Shown one piece after another: positions 32,435 through 43,344 of a DNA stretch of 64,000 nucleotides; position 1 is the first letter of the stretch; each line of letters starts with the position of its first letter. The position numbers and the translations under genes are program-made. Source of the stretch: Phascolarctos cinereus (Eukaryota; Chordata; Mammalia; Diprotodontia; Phascolarctidae); NCBI RefSeq assembly GCF_002099425.1, contig NW_018344001.1, positions 8,327,001 to 8,391,000 on the forward strand. Direction: 5' to 3'. The notes under the pieces were generated by a model. It made no database searches. It saw nothing but the letters and a program-made list of their open reading frames with translations, and had not been told where the DNA came from.

Positions 32435-32785
32435 ATCCTAGAAGCTCAGAGCTCGAAGGGAGCTAATGGTCTTGGAGTCCAACTCACACTTGAATAAGAA
32501 TCCTCTCTACAGCATGCCCTGCAGGGTCATCAAGCGTGTTTGGTCTGGAAGACTTCCAGGGAGGGGAAGTCATTTTCTCTCCCAAAAGCCCCTTCCTCAT
32601 ACGGAGACCTGGAAGCTTTAGGAAGTCTGTCCTCATCTCCAATTTCAATCTCCCTCCTCCATGCTGTCACTCCTTACTCCTTTTCCTTCTTTTGGGGGCC
32701 AAGCAGGTCAGGGCCAACTCTTCTACACAATATCCCTTCAAATCTTTGAGGACAGCTCTTTTATTCCCCTCGAGCTTAGCTTTCT
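32435..32785 (-). mobile_element. L3/CR1 LINE fragment
   Basis: GAGCTCGAAGGGAGCTAATG, GAATCCTCTCTACAGCATGC, GGAAGACTTCCAGGGAGGGG and AATCTTTGAGGACAGCTCTT follow the antisense L3/CR1 order. Confidence 0.65.
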
Positions 32786-32829
32786 AGTGCCAACATTTTC
32801 CTCACCAAAAAAAGGGCTGGAACTAATAT

Positions 32830-33285
32830 GTATGCCATAGAACCCTGGGGTAGTCTGGTAAAGCCTGTGGGCCTCTTCTGAGAGGAATATTTTTAAATGC
32901 ATAAAACAAAGCATACGTGGTTATAACAGAAATCAGCATATAAGAATATAGCTCTCTCTAGAAATAGAGATGCATTCATATGGTTCTTGTATCTTGAGAG
33001 ATGATGGATTAACATGCAGAATAAGAAACATCTTCAGAAGTGGCCAATGTAGGGATTTATTTTGCTTCACTATGCTTATGTGATACATGGGTTCCTTAGT
33101 TCATTCATTCTTTTTCCTTCTTTTTAGCAGGTGGGGGAGATTTGAGGAAGAAAAATCCTTGATAATTGAAAAATAATTATTTCTATAAAGAAATACGGTT
33201 ATCAAGATATTTAAAAAAACATTTGTGACATAGCTTATTAACCCCCTGAAAACTACCCATGGCCGCCTGGACTAGAGGATCTCTA
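32830..33285. mobile_element. Degraded DNA transposon (hAT-Charlie-like)
   Basis: CTGGGGTAGTCTGGTAAAGC, AAATGCATAAAACAAAGCAT, ACGGTTATCAAGATATTTAA and ACCCCCTGAAAACTACCCAT are in the order of a common mammalian MER-type element whose name I cannot fix. Confidence 0.45.
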
Positions 33286-33359
33286 ATGTGTCTAATATAT
33301 GATTTTTTCCAAGATTTTAGTTCCTTTCAAGTATATCCAACGGAGTCCATTCAAATTGC

Positions 33360-33625
33360 CACCACACTAGTTCAGTCCTACATTAACATTTACCTAGACC
33401 ATTGCAATAGCCTTCTGGTTTCCTGACTCTAACATCTCCCCTCTCCGATCAATCTATCTTACACACAGTCATCAGACTGATCTCCCTAAAACAGAACTTT
33501 AATCACGTCACCTTCCTGCTCAGAAATCTTCAATGACTCCCAGTTTCCCAGAAGGCAAAGTCTAAACTTTGGCATTCAAGGCTATCCACCATTTAGCCTC
33601 AATCTGCCTTATCTCCAACGTGGGG
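33360..33625 (+). mobile_element. L2 LINE ORF2 3' region
   Basis: CATTGCAATAGCCTTCTGGT, ATCAGACTGATCTCCCTAAA and TTTGGCATTCAAGGCTATCC match L2 in order. Confidence 0.8.
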
Positions 33626-33769
33626 GAGGGCACGATTCACACTCAAGTCTTTCTGATGCCAGGAAGAGGACTCAGCTGTTTGCCTTCTCAACAGAATCTT
33701 AGAATAAAAGAATCTCACAAATGAAATAAATCTCAGAAGTCCCATAATGAATAGTGATCCCCTCTGCAA

Positions 33770-34000
33770 CATTTCTAACAAGTCAACACACATTTATTAA
33801 GCACTTACTGTGTGTCAGGCACTTTGCTAAGTAACTGGGAATACAAATCCAAGCAGAAAGGACAGTTCCTGCTCTCAAGAAGCTTATGTTCTGATTAGGA
33901 AACACAACATGTAAAAAAAGGGAGCAGGGGGATGGGGAAGAGAGGATAGAAGTGAAGATGCCCACTTAAGGACAGAGTGGAAAAGTTCAGAGAATCAGGA
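33770..34000 (-). mobile_element. L2 LINE 3' end
   Basis: CACACATTTATTAAGCACTT, GTCAGGCACTTTGCTAAGTA and GCTCTCAAGAAGCTTATGTT are the reversed L2 end. Confidence 0.8.
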
Positions 34001-34269
34001 GCAGATCCAGGAGAGGAGTGGAGTGAGTTCTTCCTAGGACCTAGGCTCTTCCTCAAAATGGAGGTTCTGGAATAAACTCACCAATTACAGGCTAGGATCA
34101 CAGTGGCAGAGGGATCTTCCAGAGTGAGAAGGCTGCAGAGGAGGACCCAGCTTTCTCTTGAAGCCGCATGAGTGGGGCAAACTTGCTATCTCCTGAAGTA
34201 GCCCATTCCATGTTTGAATGACAATTAGAGCTAGCTTTAAACTCTCTCATCCAGTCAACTGGATCCACT

Positions 34270-34640
34270 ACCGAGCTGGTCATGCTTTCCCTCTCTCACT
34301 TGTACGCTTTGGTTTATGCCATCCCACCTGGCACTCTCTCTCCCCTTCTGCCTGCCCATACTTGTCCTACCCATCCAATAAAATTTAATTCAAATTCACT
34401 TCTTTCTAAAGACCTTCCCGACTCTAGCGACTGTTCTCTGGTGGGATCACTTGGAGCACCTGAGGTCTGTACAATTCCCTTGGTCATTGGTTGTAAGTGG
34501 CTTTGTGATACTTCTATTATTGTCTTGAGCTGTATTTAAGTCTCTTATGCTTATTTATCTTTTCCTTTACATCTTGTCTCCTCTACTAGATAATAAGCTC
34601 TCTAAAACAGGGATCACACCACCTACCATTTTTTTTGTCT
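34270..34640 (+). mobile_element. L2 LINE 3' region
   Basis: CACCTGGCACTCTCTCTCCC, CTAAAGACCTTCCCGACTC and AGATAATAAGCTCTCTAAAA fit L2 3' sequence. Confidence 0.6.
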
Positions 34641-34653
34641 GACCTGGTCATTG

Positions 34654-34930
34654 GGCAGCTAGGTGACAAGGTGAATAGGGCCCTGGGCCAAAAGACAAGA
34701 AGTTCTAAGTTCAAATATGGCCTCAGACTCTCACTAGCTATGTGACCTTGGGCAAGTCACTTAACCCCTGCTTGCCTCAGTTTTGTCAACTGTAAAATGG
34801 ACATAATAACAGCATCTACCTTCCAGGGTTGTCATGAGAATCAAATGAGATGGTATTTGAAAAGCACTTAGGATAGCGCCTGAAACATGGCAGGTACAAG
34901 CTATCATGATTATTGTTATCATTGCTAATA
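34654..34930 (+). mobile_element. Marsupial CORE-SINE, full length
   Basis: It runs TTGGGCAGCTAGGTGACAAG, AAGTTCAAATATGGCCTCAG, GACCTTGGGCAAGTCACTTA, GGGTTGTCATGAGAATCAAA and ends in ATT/GTT repeats. Confidence 0.85.
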
Positions 34931-35119
34931 TTGAAGACATTTCAGGGACCCTATTGCCTATGGAATTAAGTACAATCTTCCCTATTTGGTATTTAAAGCC
35001 CTTCACAGTGTCTTTAGCACCTAGAACAGTGCATGCAGGCTCTTAACAAATGTTTGTTGAAATTGAATTGAGTTGGTATCCTGTCTGGTACCTACTGGAA
35101 TGCTGGGTACACAAAATGG

Positions 35120-35330
35120 TATCCAAAGAAAAAATAAGGGACTTGAGGAAGCATTCAGTCTAACCCCCATACTCAACAAGTGAGACGATTGAGGCCCACA
35201 CACATGAAAGACTTTGCCCAAGGACATACATCTAAGGTAATAGATAAGGGAGGAAAAAGGTGGATAAAAGCCTGGAACATAAAGCCTTCCCAGTTTCTAG
35301 TCCTTGTACCTTCTATTACACAGTAATGAC
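35120..35330 (-). mobile_element. MIR SINE
   Basis: CAACAAGTGAGACGATTGAG and GACTTTGCCCAAGGACATAC mark a reversed MIR. The preceding 34,935-35,060 looks like L2 3' sequence. Confidence 0.55.
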
Positions 35331-35339
35331 TCTCACGTT

Positions 35340-35855
35340 GTGCCGGCTGTAATTTAAGCAAAAGGATGTCATGTCTGAGGTCCCAGAAGGAAAGAAGATG
35401 CATTTATAACTTAGACAGATCTATGCAAATGATTTTAGAAATGAAATGGAGAAGGATGAGAGCCTTTATCAGTGCCTTGGCTTTCCTGCTGTTTTTCACT
35501 ATCAATGGAGGCTGAGCCCTTCCTCCAAAGGGCTCTGGAGAAATTGTTCACTTCAGTCTCAGTAGTGGGGCTGAACAGAGGCAACACGTCTTGTGAAAAT
35601 GACATGCTGAGTTCTTGCTTAGCAGCATGATGACATGGTTGGCTTGCCCTGGTGGGGTCTCTAAAACAAATGGTCTGAGGGAGCCTTGTGGATCCTCTAA
35701 GGTTTATCATCCGTGATAGATGTTTAGGTTTTGCTAAACAGGAGCTCTCATGCCTCAGGGTAGAAACAATGGATTAATCATTCAATATCTTCAACTAATT
35801 ATAGAAAGCTCAGACATCTTGATTAAATCAATTAATTCAAGATAGTCTAGGTGGA
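35340..35855. other. Unclassified intergenic sequence
   Basis: No repeat or gene is recognised. Confidence 0.4.
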
Positions 35856-35856
35856 A

Positions 35857-36112
35857 ATAAGAGGACAAACATCTATATAGTGCCTACTATGTGCCAGGCT
35901 CTATGCAAGAGTTTTACAACTACTATCTCTCTTGTTTTTTACAACAACCCTTGGAGGTAGATCTATAAATACCTTCATTTTACAATTGAGGAAACAAAAG
36001 CACACAGAGATGCAGTGACTTGCCCAAGGTCACACAGCTGGTAAGTGTCTGAGGCTGGATTTGAACTCAGGCCTTTCTGACTCCATACCCAGTGCTCTGT
36101 GCACTATGATGC
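35857..36112 (-). mobile_element. MIR/Ther-1 SINE, full length
   Basis: CTATATAGTGCCTACTATGT, TTTTACAATTGAGGAAACAA, CTTGCCCAAGGTCACACAGC and GATTTGAACTCAGGCCTTTC run in reversed order. Confidence 0.85.
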
Positions 36113-36119
36113 CCCTTAG

Positions 36120-36335
36120 CTTTTTCTCAGCTCTTAGGGTATCAGTGGCTGGTGGCAGTGTCTGCACTGGGAGCTGAGTGATTCATCGAGGGCAAAGCTG
36201 ACCCACTGAGGAAAGTCAGAGCCAAGCAGAGAATTACATGTAAGGGGGACTTTGTGAGGATTCCACAAGTGGATAAAACAACTTCTAGTAAGTAAGAGCG
36301 ACAAGTTTCCCTTTGGCACAGGTGTTCTCTAGGTA
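36120..36335. other. Unclassified sequence
   Basis: I recognise nothing here. Confidence 0.35.
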
Positions 36336-36339
36336 CGCC

Positions 36340-36578
36340 GCTGTTCCATCGTGTCTGAGTCTTCATGATTCCATTTTGGGGCTTTCTTGGCAAAGATACT
36401 GGAGTGGTTTGCCATTTCCTTCTCCAGCCCATTTTACAGATGAGGGAACTGAGGCAGACAGGGTTCAGTGACTTGCCCAGGGTCACCCAACAAAGTAATA
36501 AATGTTTGAGTCCAGATTTGAACTGGGGTCCTCCTGACTCCAGGCCCAGCGCTCTGTCCACTTTGTCATCTAGTTGCC
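36340..36578 (-). mobile_element. Marsupial tRNA-SINE (Mar-1-like), full length
   Basis: The tail (TGATTCCATTTTGGGGCTTT, GATACTGGAGTGGTTTGCCA), core and head (GATTTGAACTGGGGTCCTCC, CATCTAGTTGCC) are all present. Confidence 0.85.
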
Positions 36579-36589
36579 GGCTGTGTGTG

Positions 36590-37055
36590 TGCCATATGCT
36601 ATTTACTCCCCTTTTACACTAAGTTGGCATCCGTTCTCCCCAGGGATCATGCATATGTAAGGACAGAATGCATGCCTGGTGTGGAAGGATCACTTCTGCA
36701 GCAGCTGTCCTTCCTATACCTGATTAATACCCTTTCTAAAAGCTAAATGAGACTAGTGAATAGTTATCAACAGGAAGCACATTTCTAGGGCCTTGTGAGA
36801 GATAGTCTCCACACCCTCATAGTTGCCCCTGGACCTCAGAGGAAAGAAGTCAGCTGCATTATCTAGGAAATCCCCCATCTGCTAATGCCAGGGCAAACTG
36901 GAGGTATGGGACTGGAGAGGGGAGGGAGGTATGCAAAGACAAAGCTATTGTCTCTTTAAATTCTACTTCTGAAACAGTTTTAAAGTAGCCAATTACTAGG
37001 AGGTTGCTAGGGTCAACTGATTGGTAGTCTACCTGAGGGATTCAAGAGGTTCATT
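36590..37055. other. Repeat-free stretch with a paired SOX-like site
   Basis: No repeat is recognised. At 36,938-36,952 GACAAAGCTATTGTC has inverted ACAA/TTGT cores spaced as in SOX dimer sites. Confidence 0.35.
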
Positions 37056-37059
37056 CATT

Positions 37060-37245
37060 TAGTCCACAAGCATTTTAAATGACCATCAATTTATAAATCC
37101 ATAAGCATTTTCAGGTATCTGCTACAAGCCTGGCACCGTGAAGGCAAATAAAGATAAAAATGAAACAGTCCCTGCCCTCAAGGGGCTTAGTGTCTATTAG
37201 GGAGACAATATGTACATTTATAAATAGATACAAAATAGATACACT
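37060..37245 (-). mobile_element. L2 3' end
   Basis: CCATAAGCATTTTCAGGTAT, CTGCCCTCAAGGGGCTTAGT and GGGAGACAATATGTACATTT are the reversed L2 end. Confidence 0.75.
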
Positions 37246-37259
37246 AGCTGAGGTTGAAC

Positions 37260-37500
37260 CAGGGGCAAGGGTGTGATAGTAAATGTTTAACAACTGGATC
37301 TCTTAAAAAAAAGTACAAAACTTTTAAGTATAATCTGCATTATTAAAATTTCCTCTAAAACTTTATTGTCTAGACAATCTACAAAACAATAAATCAAAAC
37401 CAGCTTTGTAGCATTTGCCAATGAAGTGTAATTATTTAGACTGTGAATTTAACCATCGGCTCTCTCTTTCTGGTTCAAGCTGGCTCCAACACACCCCCTG
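37260..37500. mobile_element. hAT-like non-autonomous DNA transposon, both ends present
   Basis: The left end is CAGGGGCAAGGGTGTGATAG and the right end, reversed, CAGGGGGTGTGTTGGAGCCA, so both share CAGGGG and GTGTG. Between them is a 241-bp body (AAATGTTTAACAACTGGATC, CAAAACAATAAATCAAAACC). A second copy is at 30,460-30,657. No coding capacity and no intact 8-bp duplication are seen. Confidence 0.6.
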
Positions 37501-37539
37501 AAGGGGAGAGTAAAATAGAACTGTCATCTCCCTAAGTCA

Positions 37540-37800
37540 AATCAATTCAACAGGGATGTGTTAAACACCAACTCTGTGCCAGGCACTTTGCTAAGGAGTG
37601 GTATAAGTGGAAAAAATGAAAGTCTCTGTCCACAAGGACCTTACATTCTACAAGGCTGTAAAAATATGTCCACAGATAAATAAACGCAGAATATATGTGA
37701 TTTCTGAGTGGAGGAGAACATTGGAAGCTATGGTGATCAGGTTGGAGCTTGGTCCTTGAATTCAGCTCTGAAGAAAGCCAGAGATGTTAAGTGACTAAAG
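37540..37800 (-). mobile_element. L2 LINE 3' end
   Basis: GTGCCAGGCACTTTGCTAAG, TCCACAAGGACCTTACATTC and GAGCTTGGTCCTTGAATTCA follow reversed L2 order. Confidence 0.75.
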
Positions 37801-37970
37801 TAGACCTAGTTGAGTCTGTTTGAAGTGTTAGGTCTCAGAAAAAAAAAAAAAAAGAGGAAAAGAAGACAGCCGTGGTTGAGGACCATGTAGGATTCAACAA
37901 CCTTGTCAGACTCTGAAAATGGGGTTGCCAGGGTGGGTGACTGGGAGAGCCCACAGGGTGGAACCCCCCG

Positions 37971-37987
37971 CCCCCCCCCCCCCCCCC
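37971..37987. repeat. C17 homopolymer
   Basis: Seventeen cytosines follow a separate C6 run. The length is likely unstable in sequencing. Confidence 0.9.
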
Positions 37988-38099
37988 GTTGGTGATGGGT
38001 CTGAAGGGCTCACACCTTGATCCAGAGTGAGACTTGAGTTTTTCAGAGAGCGAAGGGCAGTCCAACTGGATCATAGGACCTTCATTAAGAATTTAAAGG

Positions 38100-38870
38100 A
38101 AGCTGAATTATTAAGACCCTCCCAGGTCCCAAGAACCCCCAAACTTGAGGGCCTTTCTAGATTTTAATGTTCTAAAAATATAGTCTTAAAAAGCAAACAA
38201 AAACCCCCTTAAAATTTCATACCGTAAAGGGTTTTTGCTAAATATTTTAACACTTGTAATAGAAAACAGGCTTACAGTATTGTTTTATTTATAAGATGTT
38301 TTTAAAATGCTCTCATTTATATTGTGAGATTGAAATATTTAAAAGTATGTTATTATTAAACCTCGAATATTACCGTAACATAGCAAGAACTTGTAAAATT
38401 ATAAATGAGAAAGGATTCAGTTGCCACAAAATTATATTAATTGTAAATTGAATAAAGCTATAGCAAATGTAAAATCAAAGGGATACGAGAAAAGCTGACT
38501 CATAAAATGAAATTAAAAATCTTGAAAAAATATTACATTTGTTGCCAAATGTCTTAAGAATAATAACCTCACATGTTAGCTATAAACCACACAAGAAAAC
38601 AAGAATGGGGGCAGCAAAGAAAAACATGGTACATGAAATAATTCATTCAATAAGCTATGAGACCGCATGCAAACTCAGAACTGACTTGACCTAATTTATT
38701 TGTCCCTGAATGGCGACTAGGGCATATGTTAGATTCTGCAAATCAGGATTTAGGTGAATATATGAATATTGATCATAATTTCCATAACAATTCAAGCCTG
38801 GAAAAGCTTTTGAAATGTCACATTCAGATTTTCTTGGTTTTGGGATTTCTTATGATCTCTTTAATTTTCA
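38100..38870. other. AT-rich unclassified sequence
   Basis: The stretch is rich in A and T with no family I can name. It may be an old DNA transposon or L1 remnant. Confidence 0.3.
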
Positions 38871-38887
38871 GAGGTTACCTTGAAAAT

Positions 38888-39132
38888 GGGCAGCTGGGTA
38901 GTGCAGTGGATGGAACTCGAGGGCCTGGAGTCAGGAAGAACTGAGTTCAAATCTGATCGCAGACCCTTATTAGCTGTGTGATCCGTGGCAAGTCACATCG
39001 CGCTGTTTGCCTCAGTTTCCTCATCTGTAAAATGATCTGGAGAAGGAAATGGCGCACCACTCCAGTATCTCTGCCAAGAAAACCCCACATGGGGTCACGA
39101 AGAGTCAGATACGACTGAAATGACTCAACAAC
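38888..39132 (+). mobile_element. Marsupial tRNA-SINE (Mar-1-like), full length
   Basis: GGGCAGCTGGGTAGTGCAGT, ACTGAGTTCAAATCTGATCG, CTCATCTGTAAAATGATCTG and the tail GGGGTCACGAAGAGTCAGAT are all present. Confidence 0.9.
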
Positions 39133-39257
39133 CTTGTACATATCAGGATGCCCAGCAAGTACACCAGAATTACTGTCAATAAGTTCTAGTCATTCTCAAG
39201 AAAGTGCCCACAAAGTTAACCAGATAAGAAATAACAGCCACTGGTAGCACCATTAAG

Positions 39258-39525
39258 GCAGAGGGGTATCACAGTGGTTAGAGTACTGGCCTTGGAGTCA
39301 GGAAGACATGAGTTCAAATCCTGCTTCAGACACTTAACTAGCTATGTGATCCTGGTCAAGTCACTTAACTTTCCCTGGCCTCAATTTTCCCATCTGTAAA
39401 AAATGGAGATAGTAATAGCACCTGCTTCACAAGGTGGTTGCGAGAAGCAAGTGAGATAATGTTTAAAGTTCTTTGCAAACCATAATACACTATATAAATG
39501 TTAGCCATTATTACTATTATTAGCA
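39258..39525 (+). mobile_element. MIR/Ther-1 SINE, full length
   Basis: CACAGTGGTTAGAGTACTGG, GAGTTCAAATCCTGCTTCAG, TGATCCTGGTCAAGTCACTT and TATATAAATGTTAGCCATTA run in order. Confidence 0.85.
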
Positions 39526-39539
39526 GTAATGAAAATTAA

Positions 39540-40265
39540 TAATAACAAGGAAAGACTGGAGGGTGAGTAGGTTGACTTTAAGTTAATAAACGGGACCAGG
39601 GTCAGGTATGCAAGGAATCTTCTAAAGGGGTTAGGGCAAGTACCAGCAGTTTGGCATTACCAAATTGATGTGACTGGCTCCAATCATGGTCTCACGTCTT
39701 ACAAAGGATTTGCCTCCAGTATATCCTGCACCGCCATTACGCAGGTTTACGCTTCTGCACCATTACAGGGTATGTCAAAGTGCCCTGCACAGCCTGAATG
39801 TCACCTGGAAATACACCTTAAGTGAAAGATGATGTGTCCTTCAGGCACAACCCCTTGGAGCCCCCCCCCCGGCATGCGCTCGGTTGGGTGGTTCCTAGAT
39901 TACAGGGTTGGTAATGTGGCTCTCACTCACCCCAATGGGATGTAAGAGACAATTGAGGCTCCTTGGTCACCTTTCCTCAAGTTGATATTTTTCTCTTTTT
40001 TATATCATGACTATTTGATATCCCTCCTCCACTGAACTCTCGTAATGAGCAAAGAGACACAAGCAAAACCACTTACAAAGCAGTGATTGTTCTGTAATCT
40101 GCACATCTCTACAAAAGGCAGAAATATGTGTTTTATCCTCTCAGGAACTAAGGCTTTTGTTCATTTCATTTAATCTGAGTTCAGCCCCTTTTAGTGTGAT
40201 TTTTATGTCCATTATCTTATAGCTGTGTGTGTGTTTTCTCCTGGTGCTGCTTTCTTTGTCCTGAA
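39540..40265. other. Unclassified intergenic sequence
   Basis: No family is assigned; a C-rich run lies near 39,860. Confidence 0.35.
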
Positions 40266-40269
40266 ATAG

Positions 40270-40435
40270 CTCATGTGAGTTCAAATCCTGCATCTGAAAT
40301 TTGTTACCTGTGTGACTTTGGAGAAGTCACTTAAAACCCTCGGGCCTCAGTTTCCTCATCTGTTAAATGAAGACATTGCACTAGATGACTGCTAAGGTCC
40401 CTTCCCACTCTAGATCTTGGAGCCTGGGATTCCAA
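40270..40435 (+). mobile_element. MIR SINE
   Basis: GAGTTCAAATCCTGCATCTG, CTCAGTTTCCTCATCTGTTA and TGCTAAGGTCCCTTCCCACT are plus-strand MIR. Confidence 0.8.
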
Positions 40436-40554
40436 ATTTTCCCAGGTTTATTTGAATTTTTCATATTCTCTGTTTCTAGCATTGTAACACTATTACACCC
40501 TATTCCTAGTCTCCTTTCGCTCAGTACATCATCAACCTATGGGGAAAGTGAGCA

Positions 40555-40645
40555 CTCATTCTTCCTTTTTTCTTCCTTTCTTTCTTCCTTCCTTCCTTTT
40601 TTCCTTTCTTCTTTCCCCCCTCTCTCCCTCCCTCCCTCTCTTCTC
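40555..40645. repeat. Pyrimidine-rich (TTCC/CTCC)n repeat
   Basis: About 90 bp of TTCC, TTTC and CCCT units give spurious Ser/Phe/Leu-rich frames. Confidence 0.85.
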
Positions 40646-41147
40646 TTTTTTTAAAAATATTTTTATTTACTTTATTTTTAATTTATGGAGTAAAACAAGT
40701 ATTTTCGTAACATAGCATAATAAAAAGATGATTACACATGAAAAATGAAAATGCAAATCCGTTATGTACAACTTGTTATTCCTTTTAAATACATACGAAA
40801 GTTATTATGTAAAATTATTTTTTCTCCCCCCCCCACCCTAGGGATGGCTGCCATTAGAAACAAATATATATATATATAAGTAAATATATATAAATATTTA
40901 CATACATACGCACATATATGTGTGTAAAATAACTCTATACATACTTCTATTGATCAGTTTTTTCTCTGGCTGCAGATAGCATCTTCCTTCATAGGTCCTT
41001 TGTAGTTAATTTGGGTATTCATAATAGTCAAAATGACTTATCTGCTCAAAGTTGTTCTTAAAACAATATTGCTGCTACTGTATAAAACATTCTTGTGGTT
41101 CTGTTCATTTCATTCTTCATTATTTCATGCAAGCCTATCTGTGTTTT

Positions 41148-41455
41148 CCTTTTTTAAAAAAATTTTATTAATTTATTTTGACTTATCAACAATCGCTTCC
41201 ATATGCTTTTGAGTTGAAAATTTTTCACCCCCTTCCTCCCCACCACCCTCCCCAAGATGGCGCACAATCTGACATAGGCTTTACATTTACATTTCTATTA
41301 AACATATTTTCACATTAGTGAAGTTGTAAGTAAAAATTAAAACCAATAAGAGGAACCATCAGAAAGATGAAACAAAACTCAACAAAATGTAAAAATAAGT
41401 GATAGTGATTCGACTTCCATAGTTTTTTCTTTGGATGTGGACAGCATTTTCCATC
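41148..41455 (-). mobile_element. L1 3'-UTR fragment nested in the L1
   Basis: It starts with an antisense poly(A) (TTTTTTAAAAAAATTTTATT) and matches the 3' UTR at 1,190-1,620 (CCATATGCTTTTGAGTTGAA, AATTAAAACCAATAAGAGGA). The host L1 is interrupted between GCAAGCCTATCTGTG and CCATGTTTTTCTAAAATC, which are contiguous in the copy at 50,026-52,087. Confidence 0.8.
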
Positions 41456-42952
41456 TCATATCCATGTTTTTCTAAAATCAACCAGTTCATCATTTCTTAT
41501 ACCACAATAGTATTCCATTGCAATCATATATCTCAACTTGTTCAGTCATTCCCCAATTGATAGGAATTCCCTCAATTTCCAGCTCTCTGCTATCAGAAAA
41601 AAAAAGAGCTGCTATAAATATTTTAGAACATTCAGGTTCTTTTCCTTTTTCTCTAATCATCTTTGGAAATAGACCTAGTAGTGGTATTGCTGGGACAAAG
41701 TGTATAGGCAGTTTAATAATTCTTTGGGCACAGTTCCAGATTACTCTCCAAAATGGCTGGATCACATCACGATTTCACCAACAGTGAATTAGTGTCCCAA
41801 TTTTTCCACATCTCTTCCAATATTTGTCACGTTTCTCTTCAATCATTTTAGCCAATATGATAGATGTAAAATGATATCTCAAGGTTGTTTTAATTTGCAT
41901 TTCTATAGTCAATAATGATTTAGGGTATTTTTATATGACTACAAATTATTTTGATTTATTTATCTAAAAGCTGCCTGTTCATATCCTTTGACCATTTATC
42001 AATTAAGGAATGACTCGTATTCTTATAGATTTTACCAAGTTCTTTATGTATTTGAGATATGAGACCTTTATCTGAGCAACTGTCTATAAACATTTTCCCC
42101 AATGTTCTACTTTCCTTATGATCTTGGCTACATTGATTTTATTTGTACAAAACCTTTTTTATCTAATGTGATCAAAATGATCATTTTACGCCTCACTATG
42201 CTCTCTGCTTCTTGTTTATTCATAAATCCTTCACCTACCCATAAGTCTGATATCTTCAAATTTTCTTGTAATGTATCTCTTTATATATAGGTCATATGCC
42301 CATTTTGACCTTATCTTGGTAAATAGTGTGAGATATTGGTCTATACCCAATTTCTTCCACATTGCTTTCCAGTTTTCCTAACAATTTTTATTGAATAATG
42401 GATTCTTATTCCAAAATCTTAAGTCTTTACACTTGTCAAATGTAAGGTTACTATATTTATTTGCTGCTGTATATTGTACGTCTATATTGTTCCATTGATC
42501 TACGTTTCTACTTCTTAGCCAGTACCAGATAGTTTTGATAATTACTGTCTTATAAAATAGTTCAAGATCTGATACTGATAAACCTTCTTCCTTTTTTTTA
42601 TTAGTTCCTTCGATATTCTTGACTTTCTGTCTTTCCAAATGAATTGTTTTCTTGTTTTTTTTTGTTTAATTTAGTAAAATAACTTTTTGCTAACTTAATC
42701 GGGATGGCATTGAATATATAAATTAATTTAGGCAAATTTGTAATTTTTTAGTATTGGCCCTGGCTATCCATGAACAATTAATATTTTTTCAATTATTTAA
42801 ATCCAATTTTTTTGTATAAAACGTTTTTTTTTTATTATTATTTTGTTTATACAGTTCCTGGGTTTGTTTTGGCAGGTGTACTCCAGGTTTTTATACTGTC
42901 TAGAGTTATTTTAAATGGGGTATCTCTTACTATCTTCTTGCAGGGTTTTCTT

Positions 42953-43030
42953 TTACATATATACATATATATATATGTATATATATATGTATATATGTGT
43001 ATATACATAAATTCATATTATATATATGAA
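42953..43030. repeat. (TA)n/(TATATG)n microsatellite within L1
   Basis: Alternating ATAT/GTAT units cover about 75 bp. Confidence 0.85.
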
Positions 43031-43344
43031 TGCTGATGATTATGTGGATTTACTTTATATCTTGCTAGTTTGCTAAAATTATTAATTGTTTCAACTAATT
43101 TTTAGTTGAGTCTTTGGGATTTTCCAAGTATATCATCGTATCATCTGCGAAAAGAGATAGTTTTTCGTACCTCATTCCCTCTTCTGATTCCTTTTATTTT
43201 TTTTTATTGCCAATCCTTCTTTTTCTGAAAAGAGTGCTAGCATTTTGTTATATAGCATACAGGTCCCTTCCTTCTTGTCATTGACTTCCTTGAGAGACAT
43301 ACCCTTCAGTAAAGTGGTTGGGTTGAATGACACCGATAATTTAG

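Larger units (their letters stand above)
40650..43240 (-). mobile_element. L1 3' half: ORF2 C-terminus plus 3' UTR, 5' truncated
   Basis: A minus-strand frame at 41,490-41,765 contains FVPAIPLLGLFPKMIREKGK and VEIYDCNGILLWYKK, degraded versions of the L1 ORF2 C-terminal region. The plus strand continues with antisense ORF2 phrases (CATATCCTTTGACCATTTAT, CTTAGCCAGTACCAGATAGT). A second L1 3' end sits inside at 41,148-41,455. Stops are frequent, so it is dead. Confidence 0.85.
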
